Positions 7,024-8,149 of a stretch of 8,149 bases of DNA are shown in pieces; the first letter of the stretch is position 1; every line of letters begins with the position of its first letter. The position numbers and the translations under genes were made by a program. Source of the stretch: Spirochaetia bacterium UBA2205 (GTDB lineage: Bacteria; Spirochaetota; UBA4802; UB4802); assembly GCA_002328585.1 (NCBI GenBank), contig DCUV01000033.1, positions 1 to 8,149 of the forward strand, read 5' to 3'. The notes below the pieces were generated by a model. It saw only the letters and a program-made list of their open reading frames with translations. It was not told where the DNA came from and did not search any database.

Positions 7024-7302
7024 TTATTCCCTTGTAGAATAGATTTCATCTTTAATGGGGAGATCCCTTCTTAAATTTTTGATATAGGGATAAAGATCAC
7101 CAGCTTCATTGTAATATTGACAATTATCAACGGTGCGTCTGGATACTGTAAAATATTTGTATAACTTTTCCTCCCCTGAACGTTTGGTCCACTGTTTCTT
7201 AGTACAGCGCACCCGCAGTACAAAACGCTCAGGATCAGATTCATATTGTCTGATAACAATACAGTTCATACAGTTAGCGCAAAAAAATTTTTCTTTAGGC
7301 AT
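7024..7302 (-). CDS. Small cysteine-rich cytoplasmic protein heading the rnf operon
   Basis: A 92-aa protein with no signal peptide or membrane helix. It has five cysteines: C8-x2-C11-x2-C14 near the N-terminus (FFCANCMNC), then C33 (RVRCTKKQW) and C61 (VDNCQYYN). The CxxCxxC cluster plus two further cysteines would suit a zinc ribbon or a small Fe-S site, but I cannot tell which. The middle is basic and aromatic (KLYKYFTVSRRTV). The start at 7302 is well supported by AGGAG (7309-7313) with a 6-nt spacer. Its stop is 3 nt from the rnfC start, and the rnfC Shine-Dalgarno lies inside it. It is therefore almost certainly the first gene of the operon and probably linked to Rnf. I dimly associate similar small proteins with rnfC in spirochaetes but cannot confirm this. 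Function is unknown; assembly factor, regulator or electron-transfer accessory are possibilities. Confidence 0.85.
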   Translation of the reverse strand: MPKEKFFCANCMNCIVIRQYESDPERFVLRVRCTKKQWTKRSGEEKLYKYFTVSRRTVDNCQYYNEAGDLYPYIKNLRRDLPIKDEIYSTRE

Positions 7303-7380
7303 TGCGCTCTCCTATAATTTAATATTTAAGAAAACAATGTAAAAAAGACTATCGCTATGAGGTTGACACAAAATCAATTA

Positions 7381-7405
7381 TTTTTTTAGTTTATAGCTAA
7401 AAAAA
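7381..7405. repeat. AT-rich inverted repeat upstream of the rnf operon
   Basis: TTTTTTTAG (7381-7389) pairs perfectly with CTAAAAAAA (7397-7405) around a 7-nt loop, about 80 nt upstream of the first rnf-operon gene. It has too little G+C in the stem to be a good terminator. It could be a protein-binding site or promoter-region DNA, or simply chance in poly-A/T sequence. Confidence 0.35.
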
Positions 7406-7450
7406 TTATTCAAGTGTTTAAAGTAATAGCATTTATCTTTTATGTAATAT

Positions 7451-7462
7451 GAACATTTGTTC
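7451..7462. promoter_or_regulatory. LexA (SOS) box-like palindrome GAAC-N4-GTTC
   Basis: GAACATTTGTTC is a near-perfect palindrome matching the GAAC-N4-GTTC core of the Gram-positive type LexA (DinR) operator. The flanking bases are T/T rather than the preferred C/G. It lies about 150 nt upstream of the leftward operon and about 390 nt upstream of the rightward start, somewhat far for a classical operator of either. Binding is inference only. Confidence 0.25.
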
Positions 7463-7711
7463 TATGTTATTATTTTCACCTATTAAGGCATGATAGGCTG
7501 TATTTCAATATAAAAATTTAGATCAATGCAAATGTCTGTAGAGCAATGACTGGTATTAAAACAAACTATTTATTATGCAAGGCGATAGCTCTGGTATAGG
7601 CTGGCAGGTGACAAGAGTTTATCAGAAGTGCAATAAGGTTTACCGTCATCCCCGTTCATTGATGTAAACGGTGAAGCATGAAGATACATTGTCTGGATGT
7701 GTTGTTGGGGC

Positions 7712-7740
7712 TTGACACATCATTAAATATGAAGTATATT
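7712..7740 (+). promoter_or_regulatory. Strong sigma70-type promoter for the rightward coiled-coil gene
   Basis: A perfect -35 TTGACA (7712-7717) is followed after exactly 17 nt by TATATT (7735-7740), five of six matches to the -10 consensus. Transcription would begin near 7747, leaving a leader of about 100 nt to the preferred start at 7849. It is the best promoter match I found in the window. Confidence 0.65.
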
Positions 7741-7834
7741 TTTTTTGCATGCTTGTTATTTTTGCTTGAAAAATCTTGCACAATTATTAAAAGTCATATT
7801 ATGAGTACAAAAAACCAACAGAAAATAGAAAAAA

Positions 7835-7840
7835 GGAAGG
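7835..7840 (+). promoter_or_regulatory. Shine-Dalgarno deciding the start of the rightward gene
   Basis: GGAAGG lies 8 nt before the ATG at 7849. The earlier in-frame ATG at 7801 has only AT-rich sequence before it and no Shine-Dalgarno. This favours 7849. Confidence 0.7.
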
Positions 7841-7848
7841 AAAAACAA

Positions 7849-8149
7849 ATGCCAGGGAATGTTAGATTTACAATAACTCCGGAATTAAAACGACAGATTA
7901 AAAAAATAATTGATGAGCGAATCAATGAAGTTCATGTTACAAAAGAAGATTTTTCTGAACTTAAAGCTATCGTTTCAGATATTGCGATATCTCTAAGGGA
8001 ATTGGCTGAAGCACAGAAGCGCACAGAATTACGTGTAGAAGAAATATCGAAAACTCAGAATGAATTGGCTGAAGCACAGAAGCACACAGAATTACGTGTA
8101 GAAGAAATATCGAAAACTCAGAATGAATTGGCTGAAGCGCAAAAGAGGA
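7849..8149 (+). CDS. Coiled-coil repeat protein, N-terminal part (DUF3782 / PD-(D/E)XK-associated type), runs off right edge
   Basis: About 100 residues are visible, with no stop before the window ends. An in-frame ATG at 7801 would add 16 very basic residues, but GGAAGG at 7835-7840 supports the start at 7849. The N-terminus MPGNVRFTITPELKRQIKKI leads into EVHVTKEDFSELKAIVSDI and then a helical repeat beginning ELAEAQKRTEL. The repeat unit is 21 residues, exactly three heptads, as expected for a coiled coil. This layout (an HVTKEDF-like segment, then ELAEAQKRTE repeats) resembles a family often annotated DUF3782, in which the coiled coil precedes a PD-(D/E)XK nuclease-like domain. That domain would lie outside the window, so the assignment comes from the N-terminus only and from memory. 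The family function is unknown; a nuclease activity is inferred, not shown. It has its own promoter and is divergent from rnf. Confidence 0.75.
   Translation, partial: MPGNVRFTITPELKRQIKKIIDERINEVHVTKEDFSELKAIVSDIAISLRELAEAQKRTELRVEEISKTQNELAEAQKHTELRVEEISKTQNELAEAQKR
7999..8149 (+). repeat. 63-nt in-frame tandem repeat, two full copies and one partial
   Basis: Copy 1 is 7999-8061, copy 2 is 8062-8124 and copy 3 begins at 8125 and is cut by the window edge. Copies 1 and 2 differ at a single base (CGC to CAC, Arg to His). The visible 25 nt of copy 3 carry synonymous changes (GCA to GCG, CAG to CAA) and an alternative arginine codon (AGG). Each unit encodes 21 residues (ELAEAQK... ending SKTQN). 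The near-identity of copies 1 and 2 points to recent duplication by slippage or recombination. Confidence 0.95.

Larger units (their letters stand above)
7303..7800. other. Divergent intergenic region of 498 nt
   Basis: This lies between the rnf operon (leftward) and the coiled-coil gene (rightward). It holds the rightward promoter at 7712-7740, an AT-only-like hairpin at 7381-7405 and a LexA-box-like palindrome at 7451-7462, each listed separately. Around 7645-7680 there are short complementary pieces (ACCGT...ACGGT and CCGTT...AACGG) that look like a decayed hairpin repeat. I found no convincing -35/-10 pair for the rnf operon on the minus strand and no small gene. Confidence 0.5.

Noticed and set aside
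7363..7368. A plus-strand TTGACA that could be a -35 box.
   Set aside because: No acceptable -10 hexamer lies 16-18 nt downstream, and there is no plus-strand gene near enough to be served by it.
7801..7848. An in-frame ATG at 7801 as the start of the rightward gene.
   Set aside because: No Shine-Dalgarno precedes it, while GGAAGG at 7835-7840 is well placed for the ATG at 7849. The earlier start remains possible but less likely.

Overview
The window is AT-rich bacterial DNA centred on an Rnf (ferredoxin:NAD+ oxidoreductase) operon on the minus strand. No rRNA, tRNA, CRISPR array or insertion sequence is visible. The organism cannot be named from this sequence alone. AT-rich DNA, ThyX in place of (or beside) ThyA, a DUF2279 protein and an rnfCDGEA order fit an anaerobic, possibly spirochaete-like bacterium; that placement is tentative inference.

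Layout from left to right. At 1-276 (+) lies the 3' end of an unrecognised gene. It converges on a DUF2279 (YfiM-like) exported protein at 307-1248 (-). A 651-nt gene-free stretch follows (1249-1899). It holds a probable promoter for the DUF2279 gene and degenerate hairpin-type repeat debris. Next is thyX (1900-2541, -), the flavin-dependent thymidylate synthase. The Rnf genes follow, transcribed right to left: a 92-aa cysteine-rich small protein (7024-7302), rnfC (5701-7020), rnfD (4582-5664), rnfG (3852-4532), rnfE (3244-3855) and rnfA (2622-3224). Spacings are tight (3 nt, 36 nt, 49 nt, a 4-nt overlap, 19 nt) and each gene has a visible Shine-Dalgarno, so this reads as one operon. A 498-nt divergent intergenic region (7303-7800) separates it from a plus-strand gene. 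That gene starts at 7849, or less likely 7801, and runs off the right edge. It encodes a coiled-coil protein with 63-nt tandem repeats, of the type often found ahead of DUF3782/PD-(D/E)XK-like domains.

How the genes work together: RnfC (FMN/NADH site and two [4Fe-4S] clusters), the membrane flavoproteins RnfD and RnfG (covalent FMN at SGAT/TGAT threonines) and the membrane pair RnfA/RnfE (intramembrane Fe-S cysteines) make most of a redox-driven ion pump. The ferredoxin-accepting subunit RnfB is absent from this locus; the slot after rnfA is followed by thyX. The small Cys-rich protein heading the operon is the most plausible under-described component. Two translation starts (rnfD, rnfG) were moved from upstream TTG codons to ATG codons with good Shine-Dalgarno spacing.
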